This document shows positions 33,303 through 41,909 of a DNA stretch of 64,000 bases, piece by piece. The notes under the pieces are model-generated. The model did not search any database, was not told the origin of the DNA, and saw nothing but the letters and a program-made list of their open reading frames with translations. Within the stretch, counting starts at the first letter, position 1. Each line of letters starts with the position of its first letter. The position numbers were made by a program, and so were the translations under genes. This DNA is from Chitinivibrionia bacterium (lineage in GTDB: Bacteria > Fibrobacterota > Chitinivibrionia > Chitinivibrionales > Chitinivibrionaceae), in assembly GCA_009779925.1 (NCBI GenBank), contig WRAZ01000002.1:62001-126000 (forward strand), in the 5' to 3' direction.

Positions 33303-35672
33303 ATGGGCAGATTTATTAAGATTTTAGCGGCGGTAATGTTTGTTGCGAGTGTGGTATGCGGACAGATTGATTGGTCTGCAAATAGAATAACAATATCGAC
33401 AGCCGAAGAATTACACGAATTTCGAGACACGGTAAACGCAGGAAGAAATTTTGCAGGACAGACGGTTTTGTTGCTAAATGACATTGACCTTAACGGAAAT
33501 CAGGGAAATCAATGGTTGCCGATTGGACCGGGCAATTGGCATAGCACAGGATTTCAAGGCGTGTTTAATGGCAATGGCTATTCTGTAGAAGGAGTGTTTA
33601 TAAACCAACCGGGAAAAGAATTTCAGGGATTCTTCGGAGTAATTGGGCAAAACGCAACAGTAATGAATATAGGTGTTTGTGTTAATATTACGGCAAGCCG
33701 ATGGGTTGGTGGATTGGCAGCGATAAATTCCGGCACAATTGAGAATAGTTATGTTGTAGGTAATGTATCAGGAATACCAACATCTGAAACTACTGCATTG
33801 GCAGTCGGTGGATTAGTAGGCGATAATTATTTTGGAATAATTAAAAACAGTTGGGTAGGGGCAAACATTAAAGGTTTCCGTTCTGTAGGCGGAATAGTAG
33901 GCGGAAACCTAGGTAATGCTACAATTATTAATTCATACGCTATTGGAAATGTAGAAGGCGAGGAACTCGTTGGTGGATTAGTAGGCGATTTTAACACAAT
34001 AGGCACTATCACCAATTCGTTCTCTCTTTCAGGAGAAGCGCCACATTGGATTGGAAGGATTGCTTCAAATGATGGTTTCAGGTCAATGAACCAACTTCGC
34101 CAACAATCCACGTTCACCGATTGGTGCTTTTACACCATCTGGAACATCGATGAAAACATAAACAACGGTTTTCCGTTTTTGCATCGGAGGACTAAACTCC
34201 CTGAAAATGCAATACAAAAAATTGAAACTCAAATTTTCACAAATTCTCCGATTACTCCCGGTATTGTAGTAAAAGACGGTGAAACTGTTTTGCGACCTGA
34301 TATAGATTATGAAATCATTGGGCACAGAGGCAACACTAACATTGGAAAAGCATTTATAATTGTGAGAGGCAAAGGCGATTTTTCAGGAACGATAGAAGCA
34401 CCATTCGGGATTGCTCCGGAGGGTGCTATATTATTAGATGTTCAGTGGTGCAATGAAGTTGAATTTGTATTTAATGGTGCTCCGCAATCTCCTACAGCAA
34501 GTATTGCCGTTAACCCAAATAACAACGATGTTTTTGTCGTTCATATAAGCGGAGCGCGAACAAATGTCGGACAAGGGCAAGCAAGAGCAAGTTTGGCAGA
34601 TGGGTACAGCGCGCTTTATAGGTTGCGATATTATACAAGAAATTTTGATATACTTCCAAAAGTGCTTACTGTCGATTGGGATACAAACACTGCAATAATT
34701 TTCAATAGACAGGCACAAGTTCCGAATGCAACCGCAAGAGACGAAGAGCTCGATATTTATATTCAACTTGATATTTTTCACAACCTCAACCGTATTATGG
34801 CAAACAATATTAACGTAGGAGAATATTCTGTCGTGGCAATGATACGCCAAGACAACCGAGATTTTCACATAAATTACAGATTAAAGAAAGAAGATGTCGA
34901 ACGCACTTATGAAATTGAGCACCGTCCGATTACCATTTTACTTGAAGCCGACCAAAACGCAGGTGTAAATTCAATATCAGGAGGCGCAGAAAAAGATACC
35001 ATCGTTGTTATTCCCAGCTTATTTGCCGATTCGAACAACCTTAAAAATATAATTCTCGGCTTGGTTGATTTTGACAATTTTGTGGGCGACGACGACATAA
35101 GCGTTTTCGGCTCCGCGCGCCCCACGGTAAAAATTATAGACCCCGAAGCCGAAATAGAGGAATCGTCTCGCTTCGGACGTTCGGACGACCTTGTAAGATA
35201 TCGATTATATCTGCTGAGAATAGAAACTGAGGGTATGTTTGCAGAAAACTACCAAATCGGAGCAACGGAGTTTTTTATAAGAACGGAAGAGTTTCTTCCA
35301 AACTTTATTCGCCAAAATACCTCGCGCGATAGCAGATACGGCATTCTCCTTGAAAACACAATCGTATCGGATTTTGCGAGGATTTCGGTAATCACCCCCG
35401 AACAGGCAACGGTGAATTTGGCGATTTTCGATAATTTGGGCAATGTTGTGTTTTCGGCGGACGGTGTAGGGGCGGGGTTTGCCCGCCCTGAAAACAGAAC
35501 GAACGGCGATTTGGGCGGGCAGACCCCGCCCCTACAAAACGCCATCGTCTGGAATTTAACCAACCAATCAGGCAGATTTGTCGGCAATGGTACGTATTTA
35601 ATTATCGTCGAAGCAACCGGTATCAGCGGGCGAAGATTCACCTATTCCGCGCGACTTGGAGTGAGTAGATAA
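33303..35672 (+). CDS. Secreted GLUG-repeat protein with C-terminal sorting-like domain
   Basis: 789 aa from ATG 33303 (AGAGGTTGTTTT upstream). Signal peptide (IKILAAVMFVASVVCGQ). Residues about 20-300 are GLUG-type repeats (VGGLVGDNYFGIIKNSWV, then VGGIVGGNLGNATIINSYA), as in beta-helical adhesins. A middle region of beta-rich units follows, with a C-terminal ~90-residue domain (VIWNLTNQ..GTYLIIVEA..YSARLGVSR) like the FlgD/sorting-type ends of Fibrobacter secreted proteins. A palindromic repeat (35466-35535) encodes GVGAGFARP..GGQTPPLQN in that domain. Paralogue of the gene at 59635. Surface adhesion is an inference. Confidence 0.8.
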   Translation: MGRFIKILAAVMFVASVVCGQIDWSANRITISTAEELHEFRDTVNAGRNFAGQTVLLLNDIDLNGNQGNQWLPIGPGNWHSTGFQGVFNGNGYSVEGVFINQPGKEFQGFFGVIGQNATVMNIGVCVNITASRWVGGLAAINSGTIENSYVVGNVSGIPTSETTALAVGGLVGDNYFGIIKNSWVGANIKGFRSVGGIVGGNLGNATIINSYAIGNVEGEELVGGLVGDFNTIGTITNSFSLSGEAPHWIGRIASNDGFRSMNQLRQQSTFTDWCFYTIWNIDENINNGFPFLHRRTKLPENAIQKIETQIFTNSPITPGIVVKDGETVLRPDIDYEIIGHRGNTNIGKAFIIVRGKGDFSGTIEAPFGIAPEGAILLDVQWCNEVEFVFNGAPQSPTASIAVNPNNNDVFVVHISGARTNVGQGQARASLADGYSALYRLRYYTRNFDILPKVLTVDWDTNTAIIFNRQAQVPNATARDEELDIYIQLDIFHNLNRIMANNINVGEYSVVAMIRQDNRDFHINYRLKKEDVERTYEIEHRPITILLEADQNAGVNSISGGAEKDTIVVIPSLFADSNNLKNIILGLVDFDNFVGDDDISVFGSARPTVKIIDPEAEIEESSRFGRSDDLVRYRLYLLRIETEGMFAENYQIGATEFFIRTEEFLPNFIRQNTSRDSRYGILLENTIVSDFARISVITPEQATVNLAIFDNLGNVVFSADGVGAGFARPENRTNGDLGGQTPPLQNAIVWNLTNQSGRFVGNGTYLIIVEATGISGRRFTYSARLGVSR
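35466..35535. repeat. Inverted repeat (GGGGCGGGGTTT family) inside the GLUG gene
   Basis: Arms begin GTAGGGGCGGGGTTTGCCCG and end CGGGCAGACCCCGCCCCTAC around a 24-bp centre; translated in frame. Confidence 0.9.
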
Positions 35673-35729
35673 TTTAACCATAAAGAAATGGCAGACTTTT
35701 GCCTCTTTTAGGAATTAGAAAAAAAAGAA

Positions 35730-35762
35730 CGTCCCGCTTGGATTTGCGGGGCGCTTTTTTTT
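35730..35762. terminator. Intrinsic terminator
   Basis: CGTCCCGC/GCGGGGCG stem followed by an eight-T run, with an A-run before it, between convergent genes. Confidence 0.85.
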
Positions 35763-35769
35763 GCTCCGC

Positions 35770-36309
35770 TTATTCCAACACTTCCGCTAAAAACCCGTCC
35801 CTATTCCTTCTCAATCTGAAACTTTCGTCAAATCTCGGAATATAAACGTTTCTTGCTCCGAATTCGCTTTCTTCTTCATCGGCGTACCAAATGGTAATTT
35901 TCGGGCGAAAAATATGCCTTTTTTCAGCAACGTTTGCGGAATCTCCCGAAACCACTAAAATGTCGCTTACAATATTTTGCGCCCGCCTAAAATCTTCTGT
36001 TTCTTCAAAGGGAATAACTATGAGAATATTATTTGCCTGCGCCGAAATTCCCCAGCTTTTGTTTTGTATTTTCCAACCGTGCACAAAAAAAGTGTCTATT
36101 ATTCTCATACTCGGGTCGAGCGGAATTGAAATTCTGTAGTCCTCTGTTCGAGTGTTATGATTTTCCTGAAAAAAAATGATTGCGCCGTCGTCAAAATAAA
36201 AAGAGCTTCGCATTCTCCACGGATTATTAGCCGCTTGCTTCGAATACCATCCGAAAAAAAGGGCAAATCCTATAAAAAGCACGGTTTTTATTTTCTGAGC
36301 AACAGGCAT
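35770..36309 (-). CDS. Membrane-anchored protein of unknown function
   Basis: 179 aa. Start ATG 36309 after TTGGAGAAAAT; the longer frame upstream has no ribosome site. One membrane helix (KTVLFIGFALFFGWYS, about residues 8-23), then a polar extracytoplasmic domain with many strands, WRMRSSFYFDDGAIIFF, and a C-terminal IPRFDESFRLRRNRDGF. No family recognised. Divergent from the flippase-like gene at 36442. Confidence 0.7.
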   Translation of the reverse strand: MPVAQKIKTVLFIGFALFFGWYSKQAANNPWRMRSSFYFDDGAIIFFQENHNTRTEDYRISIPLDPSMRIIDTFFVHGWKIQNKSWGISAQANNILIVIPFEETEDFRRAQNIVSDILVVSGDSANVAEKRHIFRPKITIWYADEEESEFGARNVYIPRFDESFRLRRNRDGFLAEVLE

Positions 36310-36342
36310 ATTTTCTCCAAGAATATAATTTTTTTTAACAAA

Positions 36343-36375
36343 AATAGTATTTTGCGCCGACAATATAGTATATTT
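36343..36375 (+). promoter_or_regulatory. Double promoter core before the YbhN-like gene
   Basis: AATAGTATTTT (36343-36353) and ATATAGTATATTT (36363-36375), both in + orientation, 20 bp apart. Confidence 0.45.
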
Positions 36376-36441
36376 AATTGCTTAAAGTAAATATAAATCG
36401 GCGCTGCGCGCCATCTAAAAGAGGAGTTGTCGCCGCCGAAA

Positions 36442-37398
36442 ATGTCAAAAAATAAGATAATACTCAACATTGTCCGCATAATGTTTATAATAGCGCCTAT
36501 TTTATGGCTGTTTTTTGCAGTCGATTACAAGTCGGTGATAGCGGAACTCGGCTCTGTTCATTTGGTATGGATTTTTGTCCTTTTTGCGATAATTTTCGCA
36601 CATTTTATTTTACAATCGCTCAGATGGTGGATTTTAATTAGACCTTTTTGCGACAAAATTAAAGCCGGAGAATTCATTATTCTAAACTGGAAAGCGCGCT
36701 ATTATTCCGCAATGCTCCCAACTTCCGCGGGCTTGGATGTAAGCCGCGCCGTGCTTCTTAAAGACCGCCTTTCGATGTCTCAAATAGTCGCAATTTCCTT
36801 ATTTTTTCGGATAACGGGAATAATTATGCTTGTTTTGCTCTCGGTTTTCGGATTTTTTCAGTTTTCTTCGCACGACGGCGTATCGACCGCGGCTATAATT
36901 GTTGCGCTTATGTTTTTAGCTTTATGCGCGATAATGGCTCTTTCGCTTCACCAAAAAGCGAGCGACAAAGTATTGTCGATGCTGCCGCAAAAACTGCCCC
37001 AAAAACTTAGAAATTTCATAATAAAAGGCATTTCGTCAATCTTGCTTTACCAAAAATTTCCAAAACTTATTATTGCGAATATGTTTTTTTCGCTTTTAAC
37101 GCACATTGTATTTTTATTTTTCCCGATTGCCGCAATTTTTGCGCTCAGCGGCGAATTAAAGATTTTGGAATGTCTTAGTTTTATCCCGCTTATAGAAATA
37201 ATTTCCGCCTCAATTCCGATTTCGCCCAACGGCGCGGGCGTTCGCGAGGGCTTATCCATACTGTTTTTCGATTTTATAGGACTATCGCCCGAACAAGCGT
37301 TTTCGTATATCGCCCTATCAATGATTTTATATCTATGGATGTTTTCCGGCTTTTTTGTAATTTTGTGGGAAAAGATGAGGAAGGCGAGAAACGCATAA
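36442..37398 (+). CDS. YbhN / lysylphosphatidylglycerol synthase-type integral membrane protein
   Basis: 318 aa with about 8 membrane segments. The family pattern is clear: AHFILQSLRWWILIRPF, FIILNWKARYYSAMLPTSAG (about 80-100), DRLSMSQIVAISLFFRI and IPISPNGAGVREGLSILFF (about 265-283). Such proteins are often lipid- or glycan-related flippase-like membrane proteins. No MprF synthase domain is present. The TTG 36427 abuts AGAGGAG, so ATG 36442 is chosen although its spacing is long (15 nt). Confidence 0.8.
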   Translation: MSKNKIILNIVRIMFIIAPILWLFFAVDYKSVIAELGSVHLVWIFVLFAIIFAHFILQSLRWWILIRPFCDKIKAGEFIILNWKARYYSAMLPTSAGLDVSRAVLLKDRLSMSQIVAISLFFRITGIIMLVLLSVFGFFQFSSHDGVSTAAIIVALMFLALCAIMALSLHQKASDKVLSMLPQKLPQKLRNFIIKGISSILLYQKFPKLIIANMFFSLLTHIVFLFFPIAAIFALSGELKILECLSFIPLIEIISASIPISPNGAGVREGLSILFFDFIGLSPEQAFSYIALSMILYLWMFSGFFVILWEKMRKARNA

Positions 37399-37421
37399 GT
37401 TTTATTTTTTTCGCCGAAAAA

Positions 37422-38705
37422 TCACAACTTCCTCACAAACTTCGCAATCAAATCATAATCGTCGCACTCAATAACTTCCACTTCTAAAAAATCGCCCGCG
37501 TCGGCGTCGCCGTCGATTAAAAACACCCGCCCGTCAACTTCGGGGGCGTCGGAAATGCTTCGGCATTCAAAGTTGTATTCTTCAAAATCGCTTATTCTGT
37601 CAACGATGACTTCTATGATTTGTCCGACCTTGTTTTCTTGCGACTGCGCGCTGATTTCTCGTTGGATTTCCATAATTGTATTCACGCGCTTTTGCACGGT
37701 TTTTGTTCCCACTTGTTTGGGAAAATTCGCCGCTTTTGTGCCCTCTTCCGCCGAATACGGGAAAACGCCCATTTTGTCGAATTTCGCCCATTCTACAAAC
37801 TCGCATAGTTCGTTAAAATCTTTGGGCTTTTCGTTGGGATAGCCGATGATAAACGAAGTTCTTAACGTGGCGCCTTCAACTTTTTCGCGGATTTTTTCCA
37901 CAAGTTTGTATAAGCCCGCCGACAAAGGTCTTCTTCCCATCGATTTAAGAATATCGTCGCTTATATGTTGCAAAGGAATGTCGAAATAAGGTAAAATTCG
38001 CGGGTTTTGAGCGATAAAATCCAAAAATTCGTCGCTCACAAAACTCGGATATAAATACATAAGTCGTATCCAACGAAAATTCGTCTTATCTATAAGCATT
38101 TTCAGTAAGTTAACTATGTTTGTGCCTATGTCTCTGCCGTAAAAAGAACTGTCTTGAGCAACCAAAATAAGCTCTTTTACGCCTTTTTCCTGAAGCCAGA
38201 GCGCCTCTTTCAATATTTTATCCGTCGGCTCGCTCCTAAAATCGCCTTTAATGCTCGGAATTACGCAAAAAGAACATTTGTGCGAGCAACCGTCGGCAAT
38301 TTTTAAGTATTGGCTGTGGATAGGCTCGGACAAAATTCGCGAAAAATCGACGTTTATTTTTTGCAAATCGTAAAAATTTTGCAGTTCTTCCTGCCAATTA
38401 TCGGTGGAAAGCCATAAATCGACCTCGGGAAAATCCGCGGCGACTTTTTCTTTGTATCTTTGCGAAAAACAGCCCGAAACTATGAGTTTTGCGTTCTCGC
38501 TTTTTTGTCCGATATGCTCCAAAATAGCGTCGATAGCTTCTTTGGTCGCTTGTTCTATGAATGAGCAAGTGTTCACGATTATCGCGTTTGCTTCCGCCGA
38601 ATTTTCAGTGAGTTCGAAACCGTTTTTTACCAGAAATCCCGCAATGGTATCGCCGTCAACAAAGTTTTTGGAACAGCCCAAGTTGCATAAGTGTAGTTTT
38701 TTCAT
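37422..38705 (-). CDS. rimO: Ribosomal protein S12 methylthiotransferase RimO
   Basis: Radical-SAM enzyme adding a methylthio group to Asp of S12. 427 aa. Amino-terminal UPF0004 domain with three cluster Cys (LCNLGCSKNFVDG, VNTCSFIEQA, VSGCFSQRY), the radical-SAM CxxxCxxC in IADGCSHKCSFCVIPSIKG (about 140-158), and a C-terminal TRAM. The GDFRS after the cluster loop is RimO-like rather than MiaB-like. The TAGTATTTT core (38739-38751) lies about 35 nt upstream. Confidence 0.95.
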   Translation of the reverse strand: MKKLHLCNLGCSKNFVDGDTIAGFLVKNGFELTENSAEANAIIVNTCSFIEQATKEAIDAILEHIGQKSENAKLIVSGCFSQRYKEKVAADFPEVDLWLSTDNWQEELQNFYDLQKINVDFSRILSEPIHSQYLKIADGCSHKCSFCVIPSIKGDFRSEPTDKILKEALWLQEKGVKELILVAQDSSFYGRDIGTNIVNLLKMLIDKTNFRWIRLMYLYPSFVSDEFLDFIAQNPRILPYFDIPLQHISDDILKSMGRRPLSAGLYKLVEKIREKVEGATLRTSFIIGYPNEKPKDFNELCEFVEWAKFDKMGVFPYSAEEGTKAANFPKQVGTKTVQKRVNTIMEIQREISAQSQENKVGQIIEVIVDRISDFEEYNFECRSISDAPEVDGRVFLIDGDADAGDFLEVEVIECDDYDLIAKFVRKL

Positions 38706-38738
38706 TTTTTATATTTTTCCCTTCTTTTGATGGGTAAA

Positions 38739-38751
38739 ATACTATTTGCCA
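38739..38751 (-). promoter_or_regulatory. rimO promoter core
   Basis: Minus strand GCAAATAGTATTTTA, the recurrent core. Confidence 0.45.
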
Positions 38752-38753
38752 AC

Positions 38754-39983
38754 TTACTTAATCAAAACCCGTTTTGACAAATTGAAATCGTTTGTTTTTA
38801 CCTGTAAAATTGCCGTTTGATTTTTTGCAATCGACCTTGGAAATGCTATGCTTGCCGAATTTTCGTTTACTTTTACGGCGCGTTCAAAAAGCAATCTTCC
38901 GCGCAGGTCAAAAATGGAAATGGTTGCGGTTTGCGCGGTTGTCGGAAGCGATAAATTTAGTTGTCTGTTGCGAATTGTCGCGTTAAATGTTTTGTTTGCG
39001 CGCGGAGAATTATTAAGATTTTGCGGCGTTTTCGACGATGGTATATCGTTTAGAGTTTCGTATTTTATCCAATCGAATTCCGCGGAAAATGTTCGGCTTG
39101 GCGCTTCTGTGGAGTTGGGTTTACCCTCTGCCGCCCAATCGTTTGTGTGCCAAAAATTGAACATAAAAGAAGCGGGTTTTTGCGTAATTCGAGAATCTTG
39201 GAGCGTTCTTCCGTGCGGCTCTCTGTAATCCCACATAACTATGGTGTCGCTTTCGTCGGCGGGGTTTAGCATCCACCAGCGAATGTTGTCGGTTTTCCAA
39301 TCAAATCCATAAGTGTAAAAATTTTGGGAAGCGTCGAAATTCGGGATTGCGCGAATTGTTTCGGGATAATTTTCGACCCCCGTAAGCGGAATTCCCGCCG
39401 AGGCAAAACTTGTGCCGAACGTTGTAGAAAGAATTTCTCCCGTCGCCATATTTACAATTCTGCCTATTTTTCTGAAGTTTTCGCCGTCCTGAAAGTCTGT
39501 CCAAGCGGTCAAATAAACTAATTGCGGGTGGGCGACAAGCCATTCGATGTCGATTTCGCTGTTGTCGAAAAGTCCGTTTTGGTTCCAATCGGGCGCTTGT
39601 CCGCTGCTCCATTCATCGCTGTAATACGTGAAAAATCCGACAACGCCACCGACGTTCGGCTGGTCTTGAACGCACGGAATTCTTACTCTTGTCGAATATC
39701 TGCCGAAAAGCGTTAGTCTCGGCGTGTTAAAATTAGGTCCTTGCCACGCGCCTGCCGCATTATCGGGGTGCATATCCAATCTCATCACTCTCGTTTGCGG
39801 TTCTGTTTCGGAAAAAACCCCGTTTTCCCAAACATTTCGGTTTGAAGCGGCGCTCATATCGAATTGAAAATTAGTCGGCAAGCCCGCATTATTAAAGTTT
39901 TCGGTAAAACTTCCCATAAAACTTTGCGCAAAAATTTGCGCCGCAACTGCAAAAACCACTAAAAAAACGATTTTTTGTTTCAT
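38754..39983 (-). CDS. Secreted glycoside hydrolase family 16 (beta-glucanase-like)
   Basis: 409 aa. Signal peptide (KIVFLVVFAVAAQIFAQ), then a GH16 jelly-roll with the catalytic motif EIDIEW (nucleophile and acid Glu, about residues 144-149), FYTYGFDWKTDNIRWW (about 225) and NFWHTNDWAAEG. The GH16 domain should cut beta-1,3/1,4-glucans such as lichenan. The last ~70 residues (TATISIFDLRGRLLFERAV and SLSK-type end VLIK) form a C-terminal sorting-like domain. The ribosome site is GTGGAG. It lies 12 nt from mutL and may be a late gene of that operon. Confidence 0.92.
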   Translation of the reverse strand: MKQKIVFLVVFAVAAQIFAQSFMGSFTENFNNAGLPTNFQFDMSAASNRNVWENGVFSETEPQTRVMRLDMHPDNAAGAWQGPNFNTPRLTLFGRYSTRVRIPCVQDQPNVGGVVGFFTYYSDEWSSGQAPDWNQNGLFDNSEIDIEWLVAHPQLVYLTAWTDFQDGENFRKIGRIVNMATGEILSTTFGTSFASAGIPLTGVENYPETIRAIPNFDASQNFYTYGFDWKTDNIRWWMLNPADESDTIVMWDYREPHGRTLQDSRITQKPASFMFNFWHTNDWAAEGKPNSTEAPSRTFSAEFDWIKYETLNDIPSSKTPQNLNNSPRANKTFNATIRNRQLNLSLPTTAQTATISIFDLRGRLLFERAVKVNENSASIAFPRSIAKNQTAILQVKTNDFNLSKRVLIK

Positions 39984-39995
39984 AAAATCTCCACA

Positions 39996-41909
39996 TTACC
40001 TCAAAAACCGCTTGCCGATTTCTGCTAGTCCAAGCTTTGAAAAAGTTGGTCTTCCGTGGGGGCAGATGTGGGGGTTTTTGGTTGAAAAAAGGGCGGTTAA
40101 TAAGGCGTTCATTTCTTCGGTTGTCAGGGATTTGCCGAATTTTATTGCCGCGCCGCAGGCGTAGGAGGCGGCGAAATGGCGGTGAACGGAGGAAAGGATT
40201 GCGGAGTTGTTTTCTTTTAAAAATTGCTCTATCATATCTTCTATCGCGTCTTTCAGTTGGCTTTCGTATTTAAAATCCGAGGGCATTGAATATACGGCGA
40301 CCGTGTTTTGTCCGAAGTCTTTGATGTCGAAACCTGCTTTGGAGAAAAACTCGTTTACGGACAAAAGCGCCTCTTTTTCGTATGGTTTCAGTTCCATTGT
40401 TATTGGGAAAAGGAGCGATTGGCTTTCTATGCCGACGTCCATTGCGTCGAGAATTTTTTCGTATAAAATTCGTTCGTGGGCGGCGTGTTGGTCAATGAAA
40501 AGAAGCCCGTCCGAAACCGAAACTGCGATGTATCTGCTGTGAACCTGAAAACAACTTACCGAGTCTAAAGCGTTTTTGTCTATGCCCATTCCGAGCAATG
40601 GCGTTTCTTTTTCCTCCGCCGAAATTTTATCTAAAAAAGATATGGACATTTGCGTTGGTTTTTCGGGCGTTTCGCTGAATTTTGTGTTTGTAAATAACTC
40701 GTATTTTCCGTTTTTTTCTTCGACGGCAAATCTTTGCGGGATGTTTTGGGTGTAAGAGTAATTTGTGGTGGCTGAACCTGTCGAAACCGTCGGCATTGTT
40801 GAACGTAGGGGCGTATTGCATACGCCCGGATTACCGTCGTCAATGTTTTTTTCAGGGCGTATGCAATACGCCCCTACAGCGGCATTTTGGCAAGTCTCCA
40901 ATTCCGTTAAAACAGTACGGAAAATGAACGAAAAAAGCGCTCGTTCGTCGTCGAATTTTATCATTTGTTTGGTGGGGTGGACGTTTACGTCGATTTTGGA
41001 CGGCTCTATATCCAAAAAACAGAACCACGAGGGCTTGTTTCCGTAGGCGGACACGAAGCGCGAAAAGCTTTCGCGAATAGCCATTGAAACCGAGTTATTG
41101 TCGATTTTTCGCAGGTTTACATATAAATTTTGGTATTTTGGCTTGGGTTTTGCCTGCGACGGCGAGCAAATGTAGATTTCGGCGGACATTTCGGCTGTTT
41201 CGTTGCGGCAATAAATTAAATCTTGGGCGAATTCCGTGCCTGCGAGTTGCGAAATTCTTACTCTGTGGTCTTTTGCCGCGGGAATGTCGTAGATTTTTTT
41301 TCCGTCGGCGATACAGGTAAAATGAATTGTCGGAAACGCTATAAAAACTTGCTCGACGGTTGTTAAAATCGATAATCTTTCGCTTTTTTCACTCTTTAAG
41401 AATTTTTTTCGCGCGGGAAGGTTAAAAAATAAGTCCAAACACTCTACCGTTGTGCCTTTTACGTGAGCAATCGGCTCTATCTCGGCGGTTGCGGTGGTTG
41501 AGCCTGTCGAAACCGCCGAAGCCCCGCCATTAACCGATATTTTGTAGCCCGCGCCGTCTTCGGTTGTGGAGGACGAAAGCGAAAATTTGCTTGCGCTCGC
41601 GATACTTGCCAACGCCTCGCCGCGAAATCCCATTGTGGAGACGGAATACAGGTCTTCGGCGGCGGTTATTTTGCTTGTTGCGTGAGGGGTTATCGCTAAG
41701 GTCAGCTGGTCTTTTTCGATACCGCAACCGTTGTCCGTAATTTTTATCCGCGAAATTCCGCCGTTGTCGAAAATTACCGTTATTTTGTCGGCGCCGCTGT
41801 CTATGGAGTTTTCCAAGAGCTCTTTAACGATAGACGACGGGCGATCGATCACCTCGCCCGCCGCTATTTGTTCTACGACATTTTTTGCCAGAAGTTTTAT
41901 TTGGGGCAT
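39996..41909 (-). CDS. mutL: DNA mismatch repair protein MutL, with repeat-encoded inserts
   Basis: 637 aa from ATG 41909, which overlaps the upstream stop (TAATG). GHKL ATPase motifs: ELLENSIDSGAD (about 33), DNGCGI, GFRGEALASIASAS (about 93). The C-terminal endonuclease motif DQHAAHERILYE and CPHGRPTFSK are intact, so it should be a nicking MutL. The flexible linker holds GAYCIRPEKN and PGVCNTPLRST from a 73-bp palindrome (40805-40877) and VSTGSATT from another family (40767-40788). A third insert, VSTGSTTA, sits in the ATPase domain (41492-41515). Confidence 0.96.
   Translation of the reverse strand: MPQIKLLAKNVVEQIAAGEVIDRPSSIVKELLENSIDSGADKITVIFDNGGISRIKITDNGCGIEKDQLTLAITPHATSKITAAEDLYSVSTMGFRGEALASIASASKFSLSSSTTEDGAGYKISVNGGASAVSTGSTTATAEIEPIAHVKGTTVECLDLFFNLPARKKFLKSEKSERLSILTTVEQVFIAFPTIHFTCIADGKKIYDIPAAKDHRVRISQLAGTEFAQDLIYCRNETAEMSAEIYICSPSQAKPKPKYQNLYVNLRKIDNNSVSMAIRESFSRFVSAYGNKPSWFCFLDIEPSKIDVNVHPTKQMIKFDDERALFSFIFRTVLTELETCQNAAVGAYCIRPEKNIDDGNPGVCNTPLRSTMPTVSTGSATTNYSYTQNIPQRFAVEEKNGKYELFTNTKFSETPEKPTQMSISFLDKISAEEKETPLLGMGIDKNALDSVSCFQVHSRYIAVSVSDGLLFIDQHAAHERILYEKILDAMDVGIESQSLLFPITMELKPYEKEALLSVNEFFSKAGFDIKDFGQNTVAVYSMPSDFKYESQLKDAIEDMIEQFLKENNSAILSSVHRHFAASYACGAAIKFGKSLTTEEMNALLTALFSTKNPHICPHGRPTFSKLGLAEIGKRFLR
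40767..40788. repeat. GGTGGCTGAGCCTGTCGAA-family repeat in mutL linker
   Basis: GGTGGCTGAACCTGTCGAAA; the family recurs at 41492, 42164, 42230 and 46236. Confidence 0.8.
40805..40877. repeat. Inverted repeat (GGGGCGTATTGC family) in mutL linker
   Basis: Arms GTAGGGGCGTATTGCATACG.. and ..GCAATACGCCCCTAC around a 27-bp centre. The same family lies after tilS at 59534. Confidence 0.92.
41492..41515. repeat. GGTGGCTGAGCCTGTCGAA-family repeat in mutL ATPase domain
   Basis: CGGTGGTTGAGCCTGTCGAA, read in frame as VSTGSTT on the minus strand. Confidence 0.75.
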
